A stretch of DNA of 64,000 bases from an uncultured Clostridia bacterium (GTDB lineage: Bacteria; Bacillota; Clostridia; Christensenellales; Borkfalkiaceae). The notes under the pieces were generated by a model that saw only the letters and a program-made list of their open reading frames with translations, searched no databases and was not told where the DNA came from. Positions 9,643 to 17,924 of this stretch are shown piece after piece; the stretch's first letter is position 1; each line of letters starts with the position of its first letter. Location: the NCBI GenBank assembly GCA_947624005.1, contig CANQHV010000005.1, positions 25,920-89,919 on the forward strand, given 5' to 3'. Position numbers and translations under genes: made by a program.

Positions 9643-11450
9643 AATTCGTCTTCAAAGTAACGTTTGATTTTTTCGGCAAGCGCGGGGCTTATTCCCTCTA
9701 TGCTCCGCAAATCCTCTTCCGAAGCGTTCATAATTCTGTCTATGGTTCCGAACCTTTCCAAAAGCCGCGCGCGTTTTTGCTTGCCTATCCCAGGGATTTC
9801 GCACAGTACGCTGCTTAAATTGCGCTTTGAATGCAGGTTTCTGAAATAAGTTATCGCAAAACGGTGCGCTTCGTCGCGTATGCGCTGTAACATTTTAAGC
9901 GAATAGTCGCGGCGGGGAATTTTTATGCTTTCGCGCGAAGCAAGCGTAAACACCTCTTCCTCGCGTTTCGCAAGGGAAATAAGGTCGATTCCCGTAACGC
10001 CCATATTTTTGAAAATTTCGTCCACGGCGGCGAGCTGACCTTTGCCGCCGTCGATTATGATAAGGTCGGGGCGGGCGAACTTTTCCTCTTCCTCGGTGCC
10101 GAGTTTGGAAAGGCGGCGGGTTAAAACTTCTTGCAGGGAAGCAAAATCGTTCGCGCCCTCCACCGTTTTTATTTTAAAGCGGCGGTAACTGCTTCTGTCC
10201 GCCTCGCCGTCGATAAATACAACCATAGACCCCACTTTGTCCACGCCGCTGATATTCGAAATATCGTAGCACTCCATACGCCGAGGGTAACGCGACAGGT
10301 TTAAAACGGATTGAAGCTTACGGCAGGCGTTTATTGTCATATCGTCTTTATGCTTGATTTTATCAACCGATTTTTCGAGATATTCGTCCGCGTTCTGGCG
10401 CGCCATATCAAGCAGTTTTGTCTTTACGCCCTGCTTCGGAACAGTTATTTCAACCGATTTTTCGAACTTTTCTTTGAAATAATCGGTCAGAAGTTCTTTT
10501 TCGCAGTACTCTGCGCAGATAATTTCGGCGGGCAATTCGTGGTTTGCATAATATTGTATTATAAAACTTGTAAGCGCTTCGCCGTCGGTCATATTCGCGC
10601 CCTCAATAGCATAGCTTGCGCCGCCCTGCATTACGCCTTTTCGGGTGACAAGCACGTTTACGGCGGCGTAAAGACCGTTGGAAACATAGTAAATAACGTC
10701 GGCGTCAACGTATCTGTTGAGCGAAGTTATACGCTTTGCTTCGAGTTTTGAAAGCATTGCAAGTTTGTTTTTATAGTCGAGGGCAAGTTCGAAATTTTCG
10801 CCCTCGGCGGCGGACAGCATTTTTTCGGTGAGAATTTTCTGCGCGTCCTTATAGTCGCCGTCAAGAAAGGCAAGCGCTTTTTTTACCTGCTCGGCGTACT
10901 CTTCTTTTGTAACTTTATGCGCGCAAGGCGCGGTACAGCGTTTGATATGATAATTAAGACATTCGCGTTTGGGCGCGGAATTTATTTGGGTTCGGCAGAG
11001 GCGAACGCAATAAGAAAGTTGAAGAACGTCGAGAATGTCCGAACAGTTTATCCCGCCCATAAAGGGTCCGAAATACCTTGCGCCGTCCTTTTTTATTCTG
11101 CGCGTAACCGAAAAATTCGGAAATTCTTCGCGCATATTCGCCTTTATATACGGGTAAGTTTTATCGTCCTTTAATAAAATGTTGTACTTGGGCTTGTACT
11201 TTTTGATAAGATTGTTTTCAAGCGCGAGCGCGTCTATTTCCGAAGCGGTTATAATATAGTTGAAATCAGCGATATTTTCAACCATTTTACGCACTTTTTC
11301 GGGCTTTTCGGAGTTATGGAAATATTGGCGCACACGATTTTTGAGAATGCGCGCCTTTCCGACGTAAATAACCGAGCCGTACTTGTCGAGCATAATGTAA
11401 ACGCCCGGGTCGTCGGGTAAAAGTTGTAATTTTTCTTTTATAACGTCCAT
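9639..11450 (-). CDS. uvrC: UvrABC system protein C
   Basis: 603 residues from the ATG at 11450 (MDVIKEKLQLLPDDPGVYIM). A longer in-frame start at 11546 adds 32 residues unlike any UvrC and would run into the upstream terminator hairpin, so I reject it. Domains in order: GIY-YIG nuclease (PGVYIM, then VIYVGKA), a UVR/UvrB-binding segment around 195-235, the RNase H-like endonuclease domain (YDISNISGVDKVGSMVVF), and a C-terminal tandem HhH (EIPGIGKQKRARLL, then IEGISPALAEKI). UvrC makes the dual incision in nucleotide excision repair. It heads the run of genes extending to tex. Confidence 0.97.
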   Translation of the reverse strand: MDVIKEKLQLLPDDPGVYIMLDKYGSVIYVGKARILKNRVRQYFHNSEKPEKVRKMVENIADFNYIITASEIDALALENNLIKKYKPKYNILLKDDKTYPYIKANMREEFPNFSVTRRIKKDGARYFGPFMGGINCSDILDVLQLSYCVRLCRTQINSAPKRECLNYHIKRCTAPCAHKVTKEEYAEQVKKALAFLDGDYKDAQKILTEKMLSAAEGENFELALDYKNKLAMLSKLEAKRITSLNRYVDADVIYYVSNGLYAAVNVLVTRKGVMQGGASYAIEGANMTDGEALTSFIIQYYANHELPAEIICAEYCEKELLTDYFKEKFEKSVEITVPKQGVKTKLLDMARQNADEYLEKSVDKIKHKDDMTINACRKLQSVLNLSRYPRRMECYDISNISGVDKVGSMVVFIDGEADRSSYRRFKIKTVEGANDFASLQEVLTRRLSKLGTEEEEKFARPDLIIIDGGKGQLAAVDEIFKNMGVTGIDLISLAKREEEVFTLASRESIKIPRRDYSLKMLQRIRDEAHRFAITYFRNLHSKRNLSSVLCEIPGIGKQKRARLLERFGTIDRIMNASEEDLRSIEGISPALAEKIKRYFEDEL

Positions 11451-11505
11451 AACCGCTTTTAATATTATACCACCGTTGCAAAGAATTTGCAATGCGTTGC
11501 GTGAA

Positions 11506-11533
11506 AAAAGGCTTGCCGAAGCAAGCCTTTTAC
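11506..11533 (-). terminator. Intrinsic terminator of the pectate lyase gene
   Basis: Perfect 11-bp inverted repeat. Read on the minus strand it has a UUCG tetraloop closed by C-G and is followed by a T run. It lies 75 bp past the lyase stop and before uvrC. Confidence 0.9.
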
Positions 11534-11608
11534 GGTATATTTGCATTTTACCCGTCTGCGCGTGCTTATCGGGCGCGGCTTACGGGCTTTCGGAAACCGC
11601 ATACGGTT

Positions 11609-13999
11609 TTACGAAACCTTATTTTTATGCACGCCCGCAAGGGTAGGTATTAAGGTTGGAAGGTCTGCCGCTTCGTGCATTACCGTTACGTCGGATTTGC
11701 CGTTTTTATAATAGAACAGCGAACTATTTGTATCGAAGTTCTGACCGAACAGGCAATCGCCATGAGTAACGTTTTTGTACTCTGAAACGGCAGCTAACGA
11801 CTCCGTTCTGCTTGTGACAACTTTAATAAAGTTTTCCCTAACCGCCCAACTTTGAGTTATACTGAAATTTTGGGAAGTCAATTGTTTTGATTCACTGCCT
11901 TTTTTAATATAACAATTATACAGCTTTGCATAGCCCGCCTTTTTAGAACTACTTAAATCTTTCTCACTGTAACAATCGATTATATTTGCAGAACTTTTTC
12001 CCGAAAGGTCAAAATAGCAGTTTTCGGCAAACACAAACGCCGTGGCGCGGACAGATATAAAGTAACTCGTCTTTGAACCGGCTTTGTAGTAATTATTATA
12101 CATATGCATATTAGCCTGCCTGCCGAGCGGTAAACGGCTCCACGCCCCGTCATAATAGTTGTGGTGGAAAGTTAAATTTGCGGTTTTATCGCTGTCGGAA
12201 CCGCCGACAAGTCCTGTTTTATGATTGTTGTAATAATGATTATAAGATATAGTTACGTTTGCAACTCCTTTAAAGTCTGTTGACCCGTCGCCGTCGTGCT
12301 TATCCTGCTCGTTACAAACGTCCCAATAATTTATTCCTTCAAGGAAAGTATTATGGTGAACCCAAATATTATGCGACGGGAATTCCGAAACCTTTGTCTT
12401 GCTCTTGTCGCCTTGAAAACTGCAAGCGTCTTCAGTATAGTCGTCAAAAGTAAGATTTCGCACCTCTATCGAACTACACTTATCCCATGTGAAGCCCCAT
12501 TGGAAAATACGCGCGTCGGTACCAATACCCTCAACGGTGACGTCTTCTGCGTTCGATATGTCGCACATATTCCAATAAGAATCAAATTCATCCTTGCTTG
12601 TATTATAACTCATGTAACTTGTAAGACCGTTTATTTCGGAATATACGGAAGTATCAAGATCATTATACACGTCTTTCAATTCGCTTTGATTCCACTTTTT
12701 TTGAGAAATTACATTACCGTTCTTTCCCACCACTTTATCAGGCGTAATTTTGGTTGTCCCATACTTTTCTTTATAATCCATATCAGAATCATCTTTCCAA
12801 GTTGCAGAACCTACCGTACCTATTATGCGCACAATCACAAGGTTGGGAGAGTTTTCAAGAAGTTGGGCAACGCTGGTTCCTTTTCCGTCAACGTTGTTTT
12901 TATTCGATTCGGTGACGTAATATATTTTTGCGCCGTCTTTGGGCGTGCCGTCGTTTTTATAAGCCCCGATTCCGTCGGTAAACTTAAATTCTTTATTACT
13001 TCCCGAATAATTGAAATGCGCGTAGCCCGAACGGTCGTATTTCGTAACGGTTACGGCAGTAGCGGTCGCGGTTTTGTCGTTGCCCGTTACGGTGATATCG
13101 TAAGTGCCCGCGCTTATGCCTACGATATCCGCGCGCATACCGTCGCCGCTTTCACGTATAAGCTCGCGGTCAATCTGCTTTCCGCTACCCGAGCCGCCGC
13201 TTATTTTATACGTTACCGTATAATCGGAAGCGTCAAGCCCGTCAAGGGCGGAAAATTCGATATACGCCCCCTCTTCGTAACCGCCTTTATCGGTTATAGT
13301 TATGTTGGAGGGATCGACTGAAATATTGTGTTCAACCCAATGCGCGTAAAGCGTTTTATCGGCGGTAATCACGGTATTGAAATCGAACTTGCTTCCGCCC
13401 GTTGCCGCCGTATACCAATCGTCGAAAGTATATGATTTTTGGGCGGTCGGGGTGCGCGTAGGCGCGGTCGGCTTGCTGACCTTACCCGCATTATTTGTTT
13501 TTGCCGTCGTCGCAGCAGGCGCGCCGTCGTAATTATAATCGAATGTTACGGTATAGGTTACGGTAGGATTGTCTTCAGACGTTTTATCCGTCCAATGCGC
13601 GTAAAGAGTCAAATCGGCGGTAATCACGGTATTGAAATCGAATAATTCGCCGCCTTTGACTTTTGTATACCACCCGTCGAATATCTTACCGTTTTTTTCG
13701 GGTTGCGTAGGGTCCGCGGGTTTTGCGACTTTACCGTCCGCGCCCGTCTTAACGGAAACCGATTTGCCTCCGCTGAAATTTTCGTTGAAAGTTACGGTAT
13801 AAGAAACGGCGGGTTGATTTTCGCCCCCGTTGCCCGTATCTCCGCTATCGCCGTCGCCGTCCGCGTCAGAGCCGCCCTGTTCTATTGGCGGAGGCGTAGC
13901 GCCGCCTTTGTCGTCTTCGCCGCCTCCGACGCTGCATGCAGCCGCCGTCATCATTGACGCCGCAAGAAGTATCGAAACTATAATTTTGCCGATTTTCAT
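11609..13999 (-). CDS. Secreted pectate lyase (PL1-type) lipoprotein with two Flg_new/InlB B-repeats
   Basis: 796 residues from the ATG at 13999 (MKIGKIIVSILLAA), preferred over 14035 because it opens directly into a lipoprotein signal peptide with lipobox TAAAC (Cys22). A Gly/Asp/Pro-rich linker follows (23-63), then two Listeria-Bacteroides repeats (about 67-136 and 149-221, each ending LYAHW), an Ig-like segment, and from about 345 a right-handed beta-helix pectate lyase domain. Lyase marks are NIWVHHNTF, DGDGSTDFKGVANVTISYNH (Ca2+ site), KTGLVGGSD and the catalytic Arg motif SRLPLGRQANMHMYNNYY. It probably cleaves polygalacturonate at the cell surface. It has its own promoter and terminator and no sugar-uptake genes nearby. 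Confidence 0.9.
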   Translation of the reverse strand: MKIGKIIVSILLAASMMTAAACSVGGGEDDKGGATPPPIEQGGSDADGDGDSGDTGNGGENQPAVSYTVTFNENFSGGKSVSVKTGADGKVAKPADPTQPEKNGKIFDGWYTKVKGGELFDFNTVITADLTLYAHWTDKTSEDNPTVTYTVTFDYNYDGAPAATTAKTNNAGKVSKPTAPTRTPTAQKSYTFDDWYTAATGGSKFDFNTVITADKTLYAHWVEHNISVDPSNITITDKGGYEEGAYIEFSALDGLDASDYTVTYKISGGSGSGKQIDRELIRESGDGMRADIVGISAGTYDITVTGNDKTATATAVTVTKYDRSGYAHFNYSGSNKEFKFTDGIGAYKNDGTPKDGAKIYYVTESNKNNVDGKGTSVAQLLENSPNLVIVRIIGTVGSATWKDDSDMDYKEKYGTTKITPDKVVGKNGNVISQKKWNQSELKDVYNDLDTSVYSEINGLTSYMSYNTSKDEFDSYWNMCDISNAEDVTVEGIGTDARIFQWGFTWDKCSSIEVRNLTFDDYTEDACSFQGDKSKTKVSEFPSHNIWVHHNTFLEGINYWDVCNEQDKHDGDGSTDFKGVANVTISYNHYYNNHKTGLVGGSDSDKTANLTFHHNYYDGAWSRLPLGRQANMHMYNNYYKAGSKTSYFISVRATAFVFAENCYFDLSGKSSANIIDCYSEKDLSSSKKAGYAKLYNCYIKKGSESKQLTSQNFSITQSWAVRENFIKVVTSRTESLAAVSEYKNVTHGDCLFGQNFDTNSSLFYYKNGKSDVTVMHEAADLPTLIPTLAGVHKNKVS

Positions 14000-14025
14000 T
14001 TCCGTTATCCCCGATATTTTTAAAT

Positions 14026-14054
14026 AGTTTAACACAAAGCCCGAAAAAATTCAA
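14026..14054 (-). promoter_or_regulatory. Promoter of the pectate lyase gene
   Basis: TTGAAT (14049-14054) and TAAACT (14026-14031) with a 17-bp spacer on the minus strand, just upstream of the ATG at 13999. A GGGG-containing weak ribosome site precedes the ATG. Confidence 0.65.
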
Positions 14055-14079
14055 CTGCATATGCAAAAAATTACGCAAA

Positions 14080-14106
14080 AAAAAGGCGGCTTTTTGCCGC
14101 CTTTTT
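14080..14106 (-). terminator. Intrinsic terminator of the arsR-family gene
   Basis: Inverted repeat AAAAAGGCGGC / GCCGCCTTTTT with a 5-nt loop. On the minus strand it is followed by further T residues, 12 bp after the regulator's stop. Confidence 0.88.
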
Positions 14107-14118
14107 ATTTATTCGCGT

Positions 14119-14457
14119 TTATTGTCCGAGAAATTCGACGCCTTTAAGCATAACGTCGTTTACCGTATCGTTTACAAGGCTGTAAAAGATAATTTTGCCG
14201 TGGCGTTCGCTTTTTACTATGCCGAGATTTTTCAGAAGGCGAAGTTGGTGCGAAACCGTCGTCTGATTGATTTCGAGTACGCGCGAAAGATCGGTTACGC
14301 ACATTTCGGAAATCGCAAGCGCGGAAAGCATTCTTACTCGCGTCGGGTCAGCGAAAATCGAAAAAAAGCAAACTATACTGTCAAGCACGTCGCCCTCGGG
14401 AACGTATTCGCGGACGAGGTCTTTTGTTCGTCTGTCAAGCAACATCATATCCTGCAT
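14119..14457 (-). CDS. ArsR/SmtB-family winged-helix regulator
   Basis: 112 residues from the ATG at 14457, which follows AGGAGG by 5 nt; a GTG at 14463 is in frame but too close to that ribosome site. The body is a typical ArsR winged helix: FADPTRVRMLSAL, then the EMCVTDLSRVLEINQTTVSHQLRLL recognition region and the RHGKIIFYSL wing. The ELCVCDL metal site of ArsR/CadC is reduced to EMCVTDL, with one Cys, so the metal-sensing mode is unclear. It lies downstream of the copper ATPase but has its own promoter. It may or may not control that gene; Clostridia more often use CsoR or CopY for copper. Confidence 0.9.
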   Translation of the reverse strand: MQDMMLLDRRTKDLVREYVPEGDVLDSIVCFFSIFADPTRVRMLSALAISEMCVTDLSRVLEINQTTVSHQLRLLKNLGIVKSERHGKIIFYSLVNDTVNDVMLKGVEFLGQ

Positions 14458-14473
14458 AGGCACCTCCTGATTA

Positions 14474-14503
14474 ATTATAGGGGAAAATATGCTGATATGT
14501 CAA
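14474..14503 (-). promoter_or_regulatory. Promoter of the arsR-family gene
   Basis: TTGACA (14498-14503) and TATAAT (14474-14479), 18-bp spacer, minus strand. The spacer contains an ATAT-N4-ATAT dyad that could be an operator. The AGGAGG ribosome site follows. Confidence 0.75.
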
Positions 14504-14568
14504 AATCAGGCAGACGAAATATTTTGTCACAAAAATCCTTTTTTGCGATTAATTTGACGGCTTTTATA

Positions 14569-14784
14569 TTACTTGACTTCTATCGAAGTGACCTTGTAGC
14601 CCGCGTCGGTTACAAGCGCTGTGATTTCAGCGTCGTCTACCTCTTCGCGGCTGCGGATTACGGCTATATTCTTTTTGAGCTTTACGTCCGCCGAAACTAC
14701 GTTTTTTGCGGTGGAAAGTTTATCTTCCACACGTTTTGCGCAATGGTCGCAACACATTCCCTCGATATGAACTATCTTTTTCAT
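14569..14784 (-). CDS. Possible independently translated CopZ-like copper chaperone (same frame as copA 3' end)
   Basis: Within copA the in-frame ATG at 14784 is preceded, 7 nt upstream, by GGAGA (14792-14796). Translation from it would yield 71 residues starting MKKIVHIEGMCCDHCAKRVE and matching a complete HMA-type chaperone with CxxC (CDHC). The sequence shows the site; separate production is inferred. Confidence 0.45.
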   Translation of the reverse strand: MKKIVHIEGMCCDHCAKRVEDKLSTAKNVVSADVKLKKNIAVIRSREEVDDAEITALVTDAGYKVTSIEVK

Positions 14785-17034
14785 AAAATCATCTCCGATT
14801 ATAAATTTTTTATTTTTATACAGCAATAATCTTAAAGCGTTGCATACGACAAACAGCGAACTGCAACTCATACACAGCGCCGCCCACATAGGGTTGAACG
14901 AAAACCCGAGCGACGAAAACGCGCCCGCCGCAACGGGTATCATAATCACGTTGTAAATAAACGCCCAGAAAAGGTTTTGTTTTACGTTGCGCATAGTCGC
15001 GCGGCTTAAATCGAACACGGTGTCGAGTGCGCGCAAATCTTCGCTTACCAGCACAACGCCAGCGGAATCTATCGCGACGTCCGTACCGCTGCCCATTGCA
15101 ATGCCGACGTCCGCCTCTTTCAATGCGGGCGAATCGTTTATGCCGTCGCCCACCATTGCCACGACGCCGCCGACTTTTCTGACGTTTTTAACGGCGTTGA
15201 GTTTATCTTCGGGCATAACTTCGGCTACGTATTCGTCTATGCCCACCTTTGCGGCGACCGCCGCGGCGGTCTTTTCGCCGTCGCCCGTAAGCATCGCAAG
15301 CCGCATACCGCGGTTTTTAAGAAGTTTTACGGCTTCCGCACTTGTCGCTTTCACGGTGTCGGCAACGGCTATAAGCGCAAGAACCTTTTTATCGTCGGAA
15401 AGATAAATTACCGTCTTTCCCTGCCCCGAAAGTTCTTCGGCGGGCTTGACGGCGGGTTTTAAATTTATGCCGTCCATAAGTTTTGCGTTGCCGAGGCGAT
15501 AGGTTTTGCCGTTGTATTTCGCCCTCGCGCCCAGACCTACGCAATATTCGAAGTCCGAAACTTCGGCTCCGTCGGGCGCATAATCGGTCACGCACTTCGC
15601 AAGCGGGTGGTTGGAATTTTTTTCGACGCCGCCGGCGATAAAAAGCGCGTCTTTTTCGGATATTCCGAAGGTTATCACGTCGGTTACGCGGGGCTTGCCC
15701 TCGGTTATAGTCGCGGTTTTGTCGAGTAACACCGCGTTGATTGTACAAAGTTTTTGCAGACTTTCGGCGTCCTTATACAAAACGCCGAGCGAGGCGGCTT
15801 TACCCGTCGCGGTCATTATCGCCACGGGCGTAGCAAGCCCGAGCGCGCAAGGGCAGGAAACGACAAGCACCGAAATTGCGTACGTCACGCAGTGGTCGGG
15901 GTTGAAACCGCCGTCGATTACAAGCCATATTACAAAAGTAAACAGCGCGACAGCCGTAACCGCAGGCACGAAAACGCCCGCTACTTTATCGGCGAATTTC
16001 TGAATAGGCGCTTTACTTGCGCCAGCTTCGCGCACCATATTGATAATTTTGGAAAGCGTCGTTTCCGCGCCTACTTTTTCGGCGCGCATTTTTATAAGCC
16101 CGCTTTTTACAATCGCCGCGCTTGTTACCGCGTCCCCCGCCGAAACTTCGACAGGCAGGCTTTCGCCCGTAATTGCGCATTTATCGACAAACGAACTGCC
16201 CTCGGTTACCGTTCCGTCCACGGGGATATATTCCCCTTGTTTAACGACTACTGTATCGCCGACTTTTACGTCTTTTACCGAAACCGTGCGCGTTTCGCCG
16301 TTTATCTCTATCGTCACCTCGTCGGGGGCAAGCTTCAAAAGCTTTTCTATTTCGCCGCCCGTCCGCTTTTTCGACTTTTCTTCAAGCCATTTGCCGACGG
16401 TGACAAGGGTCAGAATCGTCGCCGCAGACTCGTAATGAAGTTGCATATGCATTTCGATAAAGTCCGCGTTACCCGTGGACTTACCGACAAACACAAGAAC
16501 GGTGAGAACAACGGAATATATAAACGAAACTCCCGCGCCGAGGGCGACGAGGGTATCCATATTTGGCACGCGTTTGAAAAGCGCGACCGCTCCGTTTTTG
16601 AAAAAGGCGAAGTTTACTGCGATTATCGCGACGGTCAGAACAGCCTGATAAAGGGAAAACCACTGCTGATAACCCTTTGCGGGGTCGATGAAAAACGGCA
16701 ACGGAAAGTTCACCATATGCCCCATCGAAACATATAAAAGCGGCGCGAGAACGCATACCGAAATTATAAACCTTATAAAAAGCTTTCTGTCGTGAGGAAC
16801 TTCCTTTTGCCGAGGCTCTTCACCCTCGCGGTAAATCCCGTACCCCAAAGATTTGACGGCGGAAAAAATCACGTCCTCGGAAACCGCTGTTTCGTCAAAC
16901 TCCACCTTCATACTCTTCGCCATAAGGCTTACTTCTGCAATTTTTACGCCGTCAAGTTTTGACACCGCGCGCTCGATGCCCGACGAACACGCCGAACAGG
17001 TCATTCCCGTCACGGTGTAGCGATTTACCGTCAT
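14569..17034 (-). CDS. copA: Copper-translocating P1B-type ATPase with N-terminal HMA and fused C-terminal CopZ-like domain
   Basis: 821 residues. In order: an HMA domain with MTCSAC (Cys13/16), eight membrane segments, the actuator TGES (289-292), the CPC transport motif (394-396), the phosphorylation loop at Asp438, the HP site (476-477), the ATP hinge GDGINDSPALKEADVGIAM, and membrane metal-site residues YN and MSCSS, all typical of Cu(I) exporters. The phosphorylation motif reads DKTAT, not the near-invariant DKTGT. A second HMA domain (751-821, MCCDHC) is joined in frame at the C-terminus and has its own internal ribosome site. It should export cytoplasmic Cu(I). The gene stands alone behind a consensus promoter inside a palindrome. 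Confidence 0.93.
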   Translation of the reverse strand: MTVNRYTVTGMTCSACSSGIERAVSKLDGVKIAEVSLMAKSMKVEFDETAVSEDVIFSAVKSLGYGIYREGEEPRQKEVPHDRKLFIRFIISVCVLAPLLYVSMGHMVNFPLPFFIDPAKGYQQWFSLYQAVLTVAIIAVNFAFFKNGAVALFKRVPNMDTLVALGAGVSFIYSVVLTVLVFVGKSTGNADFIEMHMQLHYESAATILTLVTVGKWLEEKSKKRTGGEIEKLLKLAPDEVTIEINGETRTVSVKDVKVGDTVVVKQGEYIPVDGTVTEGSSFVDKCAITGESLPVEVSAGDAVTSAAIVKSGLIKMRAEKVGAETTLSKIINMVREAGASKAPIQKFADKVAGVFVPAVTAVALFTFVIWLVIDGGFNPDHCVTYAISVLVVSCPCALGLATPVAIMTATGKAASLGVLYKDAESLQKLCTINAVLLDKTATITEGKPRVTDVITFGISEKDALFIAGGVEKNSNHPLAKCVTDYAPDGAEVSDFEYCVGLGARAKYNGKTYRLGNAKLMDGINLKPAVKPAEELSGQGKTVIYLSDDKKVLALIAVADTVKATSAEAVKLLKNRGMRLAMLTGDGEKTAAAVAAKVGIDEYVAEVMPEDKLNAVKNVRKVGGVVAMVGDGINDSPALKEADVGIAMGSGTDVAIDSAGVVLVSEDLRALDTVFDLSRATMRNVKQNLFWAFIYNVIMIPVAAGAFSSLGFSFNPMWAALCMSCSSLFVVCNALRLLLYKNKKFIIGDDFMKKIVHIEGMCCDHCAKRVEDKLSTAKNVVSADVKLKKNIAVIRSREEVDDAEITALVTDAGYKVTSIEVK

Positions 17035-17059
17035 TTCCGCCTCTCTGTTTACGAAAACA

Positions 17060-17088
17060 ATTATACGGCTTAATTCCTATTTTGTCAA
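17060..17088 (-). promoter_or_regulatory. Consensus promoter of copA overlapping a long palindrome
   Basis: TTGACA (17083-17088), spacer exactly 17, TATAAT (17060-17065), followed by GAGAGGCGGAA before the copA ATG. The whole element is embedded in a 19-bp inverted repeat, so a repressor site is likely. Confidence 0.85.
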
Positions 17089-17106
17089 TAGGAATTAAGC
17101 CGTATT
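17062..17106. repeat. 19-bp perfect inverted repeat between trpA and copA
   Basis: Arms at 17063-17081 and 17087-17105 separated by a 5-nt loop. On the minus strand the trpA transcript would form the hairpin and then run into TTGTTTT, so it can serve as the trp terminator. In DNA form it covers the -35, spacer and -10 of the copA promoter. Both uses are inferred. Confidence 0.8.
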
Positions 17107-17144
17107 TGCAATTTGGCTTTCCGCCTTTTGTCGCGTACCGCGGC

Positions 17145-17924
17145 TTAAATTTCAGAATTTGCGGCTTTTTTCATCGCGCTTACGAAGTCGCGGACATAAG
17201 GCACGCAGTCTTTTCCGTATTTTGCGATAATTTTTACTATTGCCGAGCCGACGATTACGCCGTCGGAAATCTTCGCCATATCCCGCGCCTGTTCGGGGGT
17301 GGAAATGCCGAAGCCTATCGCGCAAGGCACGTCTTTTACCTTTTTGATTTCGGCTATAAGCTTGCCGACCTCGTTTGAAAGTTCGGCGCGTTCGCCCGTT
17401 ACGCCGAGCGACGATACGCAGTAGACAAAGCCCTCCGCCTCGTTGCCTATTCGCGCGGCGCGTTCGTTGGAAGTGGGCGCGATAAGCGAAATAAGACTTA
17501 TGCCGTGTTTTTTGCAGCAGACGTCGAATTCGTCCTTTTCTTCGAAGGGCACGTCGGGAAGAATGAGCGCGTCCATTTCAAGCTCCGCCATTTTTCTGAC
17601 GAAATTATCTATCCCGCGCGAGAAAACGACGTTGGCGTAGGTCATAAACGCAAGCGGGATATCGCAGTTTTTGCGCACGCGCGCGACCATTGCGAACACG
17701 TCGTCGGTAGTAACTCCGCCCGACAGCGCGCGCTCGTTAGCCGCCATTATCACGGGTCCCTCCGCCGTAGGGTCGGAAAACGGTATGCCGAGTTCGATTA
17801 GGTCCGCGCCCGCCGCCGCCATTTCGTATATAAGCTTTTCGCTTGTCGCTATATCGGGGTCGCCGCAGGTTATAAAGGGTATAAACGCCTTGCCGCGTTC
17901 AAACGCTTTTTGTACTTTATTCAT
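17145..17924 (-). CDS. trpA: Tryptophan synthase alpha chain
   Basis: 259 residues from the ATG at 17924 ([24 protein letters not shown]), which has GGGGAGG 6 nt upstream; a start 9 codons earlier lies inside trpB. The TIM barrel carries the catalytic pair Glu in [16 protein letters not shown] and Asp in [15 protein letters not shown]. The subunit cleaves indole-3-glycerol phosphate to indole and glyceraldehyde-3-phosphate and channels indole to TrpB. The start overlaps trpB by 8 bp. Last gene of the trp operon. Confidence 0.97.
   Translation of the reverse strand: MNKVQKAFERGKAFIPFITCGDPDIATSEKLIYEMAAAGADLIELGIPFSDPTAEGPVIMAANERALSGGVTTDDVFAMVARVRKNCDIPLAFMTYANVVFSRGIDNFVRKMAELEMDALILPDVPFEEKDEFDVCCKKHGISLISLIAPTSNERAARIGNEAEGFVYCVSSLGVTGERAELSNEVGKLIAEIKKVKDVPCAIGFGISTPEQARDMAKISDGVIVGSAIVKIIAKYGKDCVPYVRDFVSAMKKAANSEI

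Noticed and set aside
11451..11546. Longer uvrC start adding 32 residues
   Set aside because: The extension would be coded through the pectate-lyase terminator and is not found in UvrC proteins.
12296..13321. 341-codon open frame on the plus strand across the pectate lyase gene
   Set aside because: It is an antisense shadow: low-complexity Val/Tyr/Arg-rich product, no ribosome site, and the opposite strand encodes a clear lipoprotein with domains.
15754..16737. 327-codon open frame on the plus strand opposite copA
   Set aside because: Shadow; copA is unambiguous on the other strand.
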